A stretch of DNA of 64,000 nucleotides from Caballeronia zhejiangensis. GTDB taxonomy: Bacteria > Pseudomonadota > Gammaproteobacteria > Burkholderiales > Burkholderiaceae. A program made the position numbers and the translations under genes. This document shows positions 1 through 7,339 of this stretch, in pieces. The stretch is from assembly GCF_000698575.1 (NCBI RefSeq), contig NZ_JFHD01000016.1, forward strand, positions 93,397-157,396. Reading direction: 5' to 3'. Each line of letters starts with the position of its first letter. The first letter of the stretch is position 1. The notes below the pieces were generated by a model. It was not told the DNA's origin, did no database searches, and saw only the letters and a program-made list of their open reading frames with translations.

Positions 1-339
1 TCGTTGCAGGATTCGGTCAACCGCATCATGACGCGCATCGACAAGCTGCCGATCGAGGAGCTGACCGCGAGCGCGCGGCAGACGCTCGACAGCACTACGC
101 GGCTGATGCAGGGCCTCAACACGGAAGTCGTGCCGCAGGCCGCGACGACGCTCGCCGCGGCGCGCGCCGCGCTCGATGCCGCGCATTCCACGCTGATGCC
201 GGATTCCGGGCTGCAGCAGGACACGGCCGAAGCGATCCGCGAACTGACGCGCACGGCGGTCTCGTTCCGCAGTCTCGCGGATTATCTGCAGCAGCATCCG
301 GAAGCGTTGCTGCGCGGCAAGCCGGAGGACAAGAAGTGA
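1..339 (+). CDS. pqiB: PqiB-like MCE-family protein, C-terminal end only
   Basis: This is the last 112 codons of a gene that begins before the window, open from base 1 and ending TGA at 337-339. What is visible is a mostly helical, Ala/Leu-rich tail with the repeated pattern of Thr-Leu-Ala-Ala-Ala-Arg helices typical of the C-terminus of MCE-domain lipid-transport proteins (PqiB/YebT). No MCE domain itself is in view. The identification rests on this tail plus the overlapping downstream PqiC-type lipoprotein, which in known operons follows PqiB. In that family PqiB forms a periplasm-spanning needle that moves lipids between inner and outer membrane. Another MCE-family member is possible. Confidence 0.75.
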   Translation, partial: SLQDSVNRIMTRIDKLPIEELTASARQTLDSTTRLMQGLNTEVVPQAATTLAAARAALDAAHSTLMPDSGLQQDTAEAIRELTRTAVSFRSLADYLQQHPEALLRGKPEDKK

Positions 340-923
340 TGCGGCCCGTACTCGTCTCTCTCGTTCTTTCGATGGCGATGCTCGCCGGATGCGCCTCGCC
401 GAGCGCGAGCTTTTATCGCTTGAGCGCCGATCCGTCGCTGACCGCGGCGACCGCGCGCGCCGCATCGAGGCCGGTGATCGTCGGACCGGTGACGGTGCCC
501 GATCTCGTCGACCGGCCGCAGATCGTCACGCGCAGCACCGACAACGAAGTTACGTTGAACGAATACGCGCGCTGGGGCGAGCCGCTCAAGAGCAGCATCG
601 CGGATGCCATCGCGGGCGATCTCGCGCTGCTGCTCGCATCGGATCAGGTCGCGCCTGCATCGCGCGCCATCGCGGATGCGAACGCGTGGCGCGTGCGCGT
701 CGATATCCAGCAGTTCGAATCCGTTCCCGGCGATGCCGTCGCGATCGACGCGCACTGGTCCGTGCGCCGCTTCGGCGACGACAACGCGCTGACCGGCCGT
801 TCGCTCGTGCGCGAGCCGGTCAGCGGAAGCGGCTGGGATGCGCTCGTGGCCGCGCACAGCCGCGCGCTCGCGAGCGTGAGCAGGGATATCGCGGGGGCGA
901 TCGGGGGTAGTGGGCTCAAGTAG
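339..923 (+). CDS. pqiC: PqiC-like outer-membrane lipoprotein of the lipid-transport complex
   Basis: A 194-residue lipoprotein. The ATG at 339 overlaps the pqiB stop (TGATG), indicating translational coupling; a GTG one codon earlier is an alternative. The N-terminus is a short signal peptide ending in a lipobox (Leu-Ala-Gly-Cys, Cys about residue 18), followed by the Ser-Phe-Tyr-Arg-Leu start characteristic of the ABC-transport auxiliary / PqiC (former DUF330) family, and a central stretch with Asp-Arg-Pro-Gln-Ile-Val typical of that family. In E. coli PqiC anchors the PqiB needle at the outer membrane. Length is normal for the family. Confidence 0.85.
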   Translation: MRPVLVSLVLSMAMLAGCASPSASFYRLSADPSLTAATARAASRPVIVGPVTVPDLVDRPQIVTRSTDNEVTLNEYARWGEPLKSSIADAIAGDLALLLASDQVAPASRAIADANAWRVRVDIQQFESVPGDAVAIDAHWSVRRFGDDNALTGRSLVREPVSGSGWDALVAAHSRALASVSRDIAGAIGGSGLK

Positions 924-932
924 AAGCGCCCC

Positions 933-1934
933 TCACAGCACCAGCTTCGCCGCCTCATCGAACGCCGCGCCCGCGGGCGGCACATCGCGCCGCGCGATCC
1001 GCACGATCTCCACCGCGCGCGTCTGCGGCGGCTGCGTCGGCAAGTGCGCAAGCTCGATCGCGATGTCGGCGTGCGGCTCGTCGCAGCGCGTTTCCATCAC
1101 CAGGTTCATCTGATTCAGACACAGCTCGCGATGCGTGACGGAAATCAGCGCCGCCGGCTCGGCGAGCAATTCGACGATGGTCTGAAGCTGCATCTCGATG
1201 GAATCGGCGAGCGAGCCGAGTGCCGAGAGCGCGGCTTCGTTCTCCTCGAAATCGCGCTGCAGCCGCGTGGCGTCGCCGGCCAGATCCGTCGATGCAATCA
1301 GGCCGCTCATGCCCGCGCCGCGCCGGCCGAGCATCTGCATGCGCGCGGTCAGCAACGCGCGATGTTCCTGCAGCGCGTCGCGCCGCGCGTCGTTTTGCGC
1401 GACGCGCGACATCGCTTCCAGCACGAACTGCTCGACGATCCGCTGCACGAGATCCTGTCTGAGCGCTTCGTCCGTTCCGTTGCAAAAGCGCATGCGCTTG
1501 TCGTCGAAGCTGACCGCCGTGCGCGCGACGTCCGAACGCAACGCGCCGCCCTCCACCGCCGCGACGAGCACCTTCCGCTCGACGAGCGTCGCGCCCAGCA
1601 CCGCGAACCCATGATCGGCGGCAATGTTGCCGTCGAACCAGCCGCGCACATCGTGCGATTCGCCGATCACGCGCGCGACGTCGTCCGGCGTCGCGAACTT
1701 CGCGCGCAGATACGGGTCGTCCGCCCATGCCGCCGGTGTCGCGTCGCGCGGCGCGGGCAGCGCCGCGACGAGTTCCCGCGCGTGATCCAGCGTCTTGCCG
1801 ACGGCCGGCGCGAGCCGCGACTCGTAACGGCTCGCGAGGCGCACCTGAGGCGCGACCGCGACGATGCGGCCGAGCGCTTCCTTGACATCCTCGCGCGAGC
1901 TCGCGTTATCGCGCCGGAACAGCCAGTTGAACAT
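933..1934 (-). CDS. conserved protein of unknown function, last gene of the DUF3141-pta-ackA-fabI operon
   Basis: A 333-residue soluble protein that I do not recognise. The start at 1934 (Met-Phe-Asn-Trp-Leu-Phe) lies 2 bases after the fabI stop, so it is almost certainly cotranscribed and coupled. There is no signal peptide or clear membrane span. The first 60 residues are basic and helical. The middle (about 170-270) is rich in Gln, Glu and Arg heptad-like helices and may form a coiled coil. A long stretch near residues 95-150 (Asp-Val-Arg-Gly-Trp-Phe-Asp-Gly-Asn-Ile) looks folded rather than disordered. Its position suggests a role with the acyl-phosphate/FabI enzymes upstream, but nothing in the sequence gives a reaction. 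Confidence 0.8.
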   Translation of the reverse strand: MFNWLFRRDNASSREDVKEALGRIVAVAPQVRLASRYESRLAPAVGKTLDHARELVAALPAPRDATPAAWADDPYLRAKFATPDDVARVIGESHDVRGWFDGNIAADHGFAVLGATLVERKVLVAAVEGGALRSDVARTAVSFDDKRMRFCNGTDEALRQDLVQRIVEQFVLEAMSRVAQNDARRDALQEHRALLTARMQMLGRRGAGMSGLIASTDLAGDATRLQRDFEENEAALSALGSLADSIEMQLQTIVELLAEPAALISVTHRELCLNQMNLVMETRCDEPHADIAIELAHLPTQPPQTRAVEIVRIARRDVPPAGAAFDEAAKLVL

Positions 1935-1936
1935 GC

Positions 1937-2719
1937 TTATCCCATGATATGCACGCCGCCGTCCACGTACAGCGTCTCGCCGGACATGCGCCGGGCGAAA
2001 GGCGTCGCGAGGAACGCGCAGGTAAAGCCGACGTCCATGATGTCGACCAGCTCGCCGAGCGGCGCGCGCTGTGCGGCTTCGGTCAGGAGCAGGTCGAAGT
2101 CCTTGAGTCCCGATGCCGCGCGCGTCTTGAGCGGCCCCGGCGAAATAGCATGCACGCGAATGCCCTGCGGACCGAGCTCGTAGGCGAGATAGCGCGCGCA
2201 CGCTTCGAGCGCGGCCTTCACCGGGCCCATTACGTTGTAGTTCGCGACGACCTTGTTCGCGCCGTGATAGCTCATCGTGAACATCGCGCCGCCGTCTTTC
2301 ATCAGCGGCGCCGCGAGCCGCGCCATGCGGACGAACGAATGGCAGGAAATGTCCATCGCCTTCGCGAAGCCTTCGGCGGAACAGTTCAGCAGGCCGCCCT
2401 GCAGATCGTCCTTCGGCGCCCACGCGATCGAGTGCACGAGAATATCGAGCTTGCCCCACTCGCTCGCGATACGCTCGAACACCGATTCCAGTTCCTCCTG
2501 GCTCGACGCGTTCAGCGGCATGAAGATCGGCGCTTCGAGGGCTTGCGCGTGCGGCTCGACGTAAGGCCGCGCTTTCTCGTCGGCATACGTGATGGCGAGA
2601 TCGGCGCCCAGTTCGCGGAACGCTTTCGCGCAACCATAGGCGATCGAATGCTCGTTGGCGATGCCGGTGACGAGCGCCTTCGCGCCCTTCAGCACGGGCT
2701 GCGGGACATTCAATGTCAT
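1937..2719 (-). CDS. fabI: enoyl-[acyl-carrier-protein] reductase (NADH), FabI
   Basis: A 260-residue short-chain-dehydrogenase-fold enzyme that reduces trans-2-enoyl-ACP in the last step of each fatty-acid elongation cycle. The Gly-Ile-Ala-Asn-Glu-His-Ser-Ile segment (19-26) is the FabI form of the nucleotide-binding loop. The catalytic pair Tyr161 and Lys168 sits in the Tyr-x6-Lys spacing specific to FabI, and Tyr151 matches the second conserved Tyr. Length equals that of E. coli FabI (262). Its start overlaps the ackA stop by 4 bases (ATGA). A FabI inside an acyl-phosphate operon, rather than near fab genes, suggests either a second FabI or one acting on short enoyl substrates; the sequence cannot decide. 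Confidence 0.95.
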   Translation of the reverse strand: MTLNVPQPVLKGAKALVTGIANEHSIAYGCAKAFRELGADLAITYADEKARPYVEPHAQALEAPIFMPLNASSQEELESVFERIASEWGKLDILVHSIAWAPKDDLQGGLLNCSAEGFAKAMDISCHSFVRMARLAAPLMKDGGAMFTMSYHGANKVVANYNVMGPVKAALEACARYLAYELGPQGIRVHAISPGPLKTRAASGLKDFDLLLTEAAQRAPLGELVDIMDVGFTCAFLATPFARRMSGETLYVDGGVHIMG

Positions 2720-3918
2720 GCGGATGCTCCTTCGCGTTTGTCATCGATCAGCGCGAGCGTGTGGCGCGCGATCATGAGTTCTTCGTTGGTCGGAATCACC
2801 CATGCGCTCACCTTGCTCGACGCCGTGCTGATGCGCGGGCCGCCGCTCGCATTGGCTTCTGTATCAAGTTCGATGCCCCACCACGCCGCTTCTTCGCACA
2901 CGCGTTGTCGTATCTCCTTCGAATGCTCGCCGATGCCCGCCGTGAACACGATTGCGTCGAGCCCGTGCAGCGCCGCGCTCATCGAGCCGAGCTCCCGGCC
3001 GATGCGATGCACGTAAAGATCGATCGCGAAGCGCGCGCGTTCGTCGCTGCTCGCGAGCAGCGCGCGCATGTCGCCCGACACGCCCGACACGCCGAGCAAT
3101 CCCGACTGGCGATACAGCATGTCTTCGATCTCGCGCGCGTTCATGCCGAGCTCGTCGAGCATGTAAAGAACCACGCCCGGATCGAGATTGCCGCAGCGCG
3201 TGCCCATCATGAGACCGTCGACGGCGGTGAAACCCATCGTGCTGGCGACGCTCTTGCCCGCGTGCATCGCGCACAGGCTCGCGCCGTTGCCCAGATGCGC
3301 GACGACCGTGCGCCCGCGCGCGGCATCGGGTGCAACATCCGGCAGGGCACTCGCGATGTATTCGTACGAGAGACCATGAAAGCCGTAGCGCCGCACGCCG
3401 TTCTTCGTGATCGATTCGGGCAGCGCGAACGCCTGCGCGAGCGGCGCCTGCGTCGAATGAAAGGCCGTGTCGAAGCACGCGACCTGCGGCAGGCCCGGAT
3501 TGCGCTCGGCGACGATGCGTATCGGCCTCAAGTTATGCGGCTGATGCAGCGGCGCGAGCGGTGTGAGCTTGTCGAGTTCGTCGAGCACTTCGGGGCTCGT
3601 CAGTACGGGCTTCGTGAAACGCGCGCCGCCGTGCACCACGCGATGCCCCACGCCGACCAGACGATGCCCCGCGCCATGCCCGCGCAGATACGCGCCCAGA
3701 TGCGCGATCGCTTCGGCATGTTGCAGCTTCGCGCCCTCGCCCCATGAATGCTCCGCGGACTTCTCGCCTCGCCTGTCGTAAGCGACGAAATGCGGCGCGC
3801 TGAACAGCGCTTCAACCTGTCCGTGCGTGACGAGTTCGAGCGCGTCGCCTTCGACATCGAACGCGCTGAACTTGATGCTCGACGAGCCCGCATTGAGAAC
3901 CAGAATCACATCGGCCAT
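2716..3918 (-). CDS. ackA: acetate/propionate kinase
   Basis: A 400-residue ASKHA-fold kinase that interconverts acyl phosphate plus ADP and carboxylate plus ATP. All expected active-site residues are present at family-normal positions: Asn9, Arg93 (in Gly-His-Arg-Val-Val-His), His125, Asp150, His181 (in Gly-Phe-His-Gly), Arg241 and the C-terminal Asn-Glu-Glu near 379-380. It lies 4 bases after the phosphate acyltransferase gene and overlaps fabI by 4 bases, so it is the middle of a tight operon. The paired acyltransferase makes acyl phosphate from acyl-CoA, giving substrate-level ATP. Acetate is the default substrate; propionate or butyrate cannot be excluded. Confidence 0.95.
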   Translation of the reverse strand: MADVILVLNAGSSSIKFSAFDVEGDALELVTHGQVEALFSAPHFVAYDRRGEKSAEHSWGEGAKLQHAEAIAHLGAYLRGHGAGHRLVGVGHRVVHGGARFTKPVLTSPEVLDELDKLTPLAPLHQPHNLRPIRIVAERNPGLPQVACFDTAFHSTQAPLAQAFALPESITKNGVRRYGFHGLSYEYIASALPDVAPDAARGRTVVAHLGNGASLCAMHAGKSVASTMGFTAVDGLMMGTRCGNLDPGVVLYMLDELGMNAREIEDMLYRQSGLLGVSGVSGDMRALLASSDERARFAIDLYVHRIGRELGSMSAALHGLDAIVFTAGIGEHSKEIRQRVCEEAAWWGIELDTEANASGGPRISTASSKVSAWVIPTNEELMIARHTLALIDDKREGASA

Positions 3919-3922
3919 GAAA

Positions 3923-4861
3923 TCACCCCACTACTTGCGCTTCTTCGCGGCGCTTCGACGCCACGAGCGATGCGATCGCGCACGATGCGAGCCGCGATTG
4001 CAGCGAATCGGCGCGGCTCGTCAGAATGATCGGCACGCGCGCGCCGAGCACGATGCCGGCCGCATCCGCATTCGCGAGAAAAGACAGACTCTTCGCGAGC
4101 ATGTTGCCCGCTTCGAGGTCCGGCACGATCAGCACGTTCGCGCGCCCCGCGACGGGCGAATCGATCTTCTTCGTATGCGCCGCTTCGAGGTCGATGGCAT
4201 TGTCGAGCGCGAGCGGCCCGTCGACGAGCGCGCCCGTGATCTGATGACGATCGACCATCTTGCAGAGCGCGGCGGCCTCCAGCGTCGACGGCACTTTCGG
4301 GTTCACCGTTTCCATCGCCGAGAGAATCGCGACGCGCACTTCCGCGAAACGCAGCGCGTGGCCGAGATCGATCGCGTTTTGCAGGATGTCGACTTTATCG
4401 GCGAGCGTCGGCGCGATGTTGATGGCCGCGTCGCTGATGATGAGCACGTCGTCGTGCCCCGGCACATCCATGATGAAGCAATGCGACACGCGCCGCGACG
4501 TGCGCAGTCCGCCTTCGCGCTTCACGACCGCGGCCATGACTTCGTCGGTGTGCAGGCTGCCTTTCATGAGCGCTTCGGCCTTCGCCTCGCGCACGAGTTC
4601 CACCGCCTTTTCGGCAGCGGCGTGGCTGTGCGGCGCATCGACGATCGGAAAGCCCGCGATGTTGAGGCCGCATTCTTCCGCCACCTCGCGAATGCGATCG
4701 CGTGGCCCGACGAGTTGCGGCGCGATCAGACCCATCTCGTGCGCCTTCACCGCGCTTTCGAGCGATGTCCGGTCGCAGGGATGCACGACCGCCACCGCGA
4801 GCGGCGGCAACGCCTGGCAAACCTCGATGAGCCGTACATATTTTTCGCGCGGCTGATTCAT
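3923..4861 (-). CDS. phosphate acetyl/butyryltransferase
   Basis: A 312-residue protein of the PTA/PTB family, which exchanges CoA for phosphate on short acyl-CoAs. Recognisable features are the opening Pro-Leu-Ala-Val-Ala-Val-Val-His-Pro with Cys-Asp, the Leu-Met-Lys-Gly-Ser-Leu-His-Thr-Asp motif, the Asp-Ala-Ala-Ile-Asn-Ile segment and a Val-Pro-Asp-Leu-Glu-Ala-Gly-Asn block near residue 245, all typical of the short, single-domain enzymes often annotated as phosphate butyryltransferase or as the C-terminal half of a bifunctional hydratase/acyltransferase. The N-terminal MaoC-like hydratase domain of the bifunctional form is absent. It precedes ackA by 4 bases and follows the DUF3141 gene by about 40. 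Confidence 0.9.
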   Translation of the reverse strand: MNQPREKYVRLIEVCQALPPLAVAVVHPCDRTSLESAVKAHEMGLIAPQLVGPRDRIREVAEECGLNIAGFPIVDAPHSHAAAEKAVELVREAKAEALMKGSLHTDEVMAAVVKREGGLRTSRRVSHCFIMDVPGHDDVLIISDAAINIAPTLADKVDILQNAIDLGHALRFAEVRVAILSAMETVNPKVPSTLEAAALCKMVDRHQITGALVDGPLALDNAIDLEAAHTKKIDSPVAGRANVLIVPDLEAGNMLAKSLSFLANADAAGIVLGARVPIILTSRADSLQSRLASCAIASLVASKRREEAQVVG

Positions 4862-4900
4862 TTCACCCTCCGTAGTTACGTGTGATGCAACGCCCGAACA

Positions 4901-7192
4901 TCAGTGCGCGGGCGCGGAACGTCTTGGCGCGCGTGCAGCCTTGACCGGCAGCGCCGCGCGGATGCGCGCGAGCATGTCGTGCTGCGCGGCCGTCGGCTCG
5001 AAGCCCTGCATGCGGCTGTCGTCGTGCAGCTTGTCGAAGAGCGTGAGGAGCTTCTTGCGGTCGTCGCTGTCGTCGAGCAGACCGGGCAACGACGCGAGCG
5101 CCTGCTCGGGCTCGTAGCGCACGATGATTTCCTGTTCGCCGCGAACGCGCCGCCATTCGTCGCGCGGCATCTGCGGCAAATACTCCGCATAGTCGGCCGC
5201 GAGTTCCTGACGCAGCACCATGCGCGTGAGCGGCAACGGCTCGTCGTGACGCATGAGCAGGCACGCGACGCGCGCGACGGCTTCCGCGTATCCGCCGTGC
5301 GCAACCGACGCGAGCGCTTCCTGAACGAACGGCAGATCGCGCGGATCGGTCCGATTTTCTTGCGTCTCGCGTTCCTGCACGCGCTGTGCCGGCAGCAGGT
5401 TGCCGTACACGGAGAAGAACATCGCTTCGGTCGTGGCGTCGCGCATCGCACGATAGAAGTCGAGGCTCGCGCTGATCATGTCGGAGCCGCAATGCTCCGC
5501 ACGGCGCAACACGTCGCGTTCGGTGTCGGGCTTGCGCGTGGCCTTCACCGCTTCCGCCGCCGGGCCGAGCCATGCAAGCCACGGATTCAGATCGGAGAAC
5601 ATCCAGCGCTGCGCGCGCAACGGATGGAACGCGCGCAGCATCGTCGCGGTCGCGTCGTTGGCCATTGCCTGAACGAAGGGTTGCGCGAACAGTTCGTACG
5701 CACGCTGATTGAAATCCGATACCTGTTTCACCGCTTCGAACGGCAGTTCGTCGATACGCTCGAAACGGTTGAAGCGCGCGGTCACGTCTTCGAGACGTCG
5801 CTCGTGAAAGCTCACGTCGTATTCGGTCTTGCCGTTCGCGTTCTTGCGTTCGGCGATCTCCATGCCGTACAGCCCCGGCGGAAACGATTCGATCGCTTCC
5901 AGCACCGATGCGATCTGCGTGTATTCCTTCTTCGCGACCTTGCCGCTCACGAAGATGCCGAGATGCCCGATGCTCTTGTGCATCAGTCCGACGATCACTT
6001 GCCCGCGTGCCTTGATCTCGTCGGTGCTGCCGTAGATATCCGCGACCCAGTTGAAGGCCTGTTGCGGCGGCGTGATGTTGTCGCCCATCGAAGCGAAGAG
6101 AATGATCGGCGATTTGATCGCGCGCAGATCGAACGATGCGCCCGACGCGCCGCGCACTTCGCCCGACCACAGCTTGTTGCCGACGAAAAGATTGCGCGTG
6201 ATCCATTCGATCTCTTCGCGGTTCATCAGGTAATAGCCGCCCCACCAGCGCTCGAAGTCGAGAAAGCGCGGCGGTTCGGTGTCGATCTTGTCGAACAGCG
6301 TGTAGTACTTGTCCCAGAAACTGTTCGCCGGATTCAGGTTCTCGAAGTTCTCGACGAGATACGCGCCGTCGAACTTGCCGTTGCCGAGATCGGCCGTCAG
6401 CGAGGCGAGCCACGTCCCGCCGAGCATGCCGCCCGAGTAGCGCATCGGGTTGTCGCCCTCCCCTTCGCTCCACGCGCCGCTCCAGTAGGACATCGGCGCG
6501 CCGTTGATGACGAGCGGACCGGTATCGTCGGGCTGCGAGCTCGCGAGCATCATCGCGGCCCAGCCGCCCTGGCAATTGCCGACGATAGCGGGCTTCGGGC
6601 TGTCCGGATGCATCTCGCGCACATGCTTCACGAACTGCTGCTCGGCCGCGCATACGTCGAGCAGCGTCTGGCCGGGCTGCGGGTCGCGAAAGAACGTGAC
6701 GAAGTACACCGGATGACCCGCGCGCAACGCGACGCCGACTTGCGAATCGTCCTTGAATCCGCCGATGCCCGGACCATGCCCCGCACGCGGATCGATGATG
6801 AGATACGGCCGCTTCAGCGGATCGATGACTACGCCTTCGGGCGGCACGATACGCAACAGCGCATAGTTCACCGGCCGCGCGAACGTGCGTCCGTCGAGCA
6901 GCATTTCATGCGCGAAATGCAGCACCGGTTCGAGACCGCGCTTCGCCTGCTCGATGAAGTTGTTGCCGCGCTGACGCAGCGTGTCCCAGAAGAGCACCGT
7001 GCGCTGCATGACATCGACCGCATAGTCGAAGCCGTTGAAACGATCAGCCTCGCCGTTGCCGAGGACACGCACGCCTGCTTCGCGCGCGCGCTCGCTGAAT
7101 TGATGCTGCGCAAGCTCCGCGCGCTTCTGATAAACGCGTGTGACCTTTTCCGCGATTTTCTGGCTGCGCGCCAGTTGATCTGCATACGTCAT
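4901..7192 (-). CDS. DUF3141 protein, PHA-synthase-like alpha/beta hydrolase
   Basis: A 763-residue protein, first gene of the operon. The ATG at 7192 is chosen because GGAG lies 8 bases upstream; an in-frame ATG 34 codons earlier lacks such a site. Residues about 110-420 form an alpha/beta-hydrolase fold whose nucleophile elbow is Gly-Asn-Cys-Gln-Gly-Gly (Cys207), with Asp371 in Gly-Asp-Asn-Ile-Thr-Pro-Pro and His410 in Gly-His-Leu-Gly. A Cys nucleophile with this Asp/His spacing is the arrangement of polyhydroxyalkanoate synthases, although the protein is longer than PhaC and has a helical 300-residue C-terminal extension of unknown role. Activity as a polymer synthase is inferred, not shown. 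Confidence 0.88.
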   Translation of the reverse strand: MTYADQLARSQKIAEKVTRVYQKRAELAQHQFSERAREAGVRVLGNGEADRFNGFDYAVDVMQRTVLFWDTLRQRGNNFIEQAKRGLEPVLHFAHEMLLDGRTFARPVNYALLRIVPPEGVVIDPLKRPYLIIDPRAGHGPGIGGFKDDSQVGVALRAGHPVYFVTFFRDPQPGQTLLDVCAAEQQFVKHVREMHPDSPKPAIVGNCQGGWAAMMLASSQPDDTGPLVINGAPMSYWSGAWSEGEGDNPMRYSGGMLGGTWLASLTADLGNGKFDGAYLVENFENLNPANSFWDKYYTLFDKIDTEPPRFLDFERWWGGYYLMNREEIEWITRNLFVGNKLWSGEVRGASGASFDLRAIKSPIILFASMGDNITPPQQAFNWVADIYGSTDEIKARGQVIVGLMHKSIGHLGIFVSGKVAKKEYTQIASVLEAIESFPPGLYGMEIAERKNANGKTEYDVSFHERRLEDVTARFNRFERIDELPFEAVKQVSDFNQRAYELFAQPFVQAMANDATATMLRAFHPLRAQRWMFSDLNPWLAWLGPAAEAVKATRKPDTERDVLRRAEHCGSDMISASLDFYRAMRDATTEAMFFSVYGNLLPAQRVQERETQENRTDPRDLPFVQEALASVAHGGYAEAVARVACLLMRHDEPLPLTRMVLRQELAADYAEYLPQMPRDEWRRVRGEQEIIVRYEPEQALASLPGLLDDSDDRKKLLTLFDKLHDDSRMQGFEPTAAQHDMLARIRAALPVKAARAPRRSAPAH

Positions 7193-7339
7193 GACGTGAT
7201 CTCCGCGAGGGAACGTGCAAGGGACAACGCAGGAAGCAGATGCATCGGCGGCCATGATGAACGCATGGTCCGATGACTTGGATACCATCATCAAAATATA
7301 TGCGCAATGTGCGACAAGCAGGTGGCAAAAATTCGCGAC

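Noticed and set aside
933..2744. A 603-codon minus-strand frame spanning fabI and the unknown gene
   Set aside because: Its first half is fabI read out of frame; only the part from 1934 downstream is real coding sequence.
4904..7276. A 790-codon plus-strand frame opposite the DUF3141 gene
   Set aside because: It is antisense to a gene with a conserved triad and good ribosome site; its composition is typical of shadow frames.
7261..7300. A possible FNR box upstream of the DUF3141 operon
   Set aside because: Only one half-site (ATCAA) is present; the other half does not match at the required spacing.
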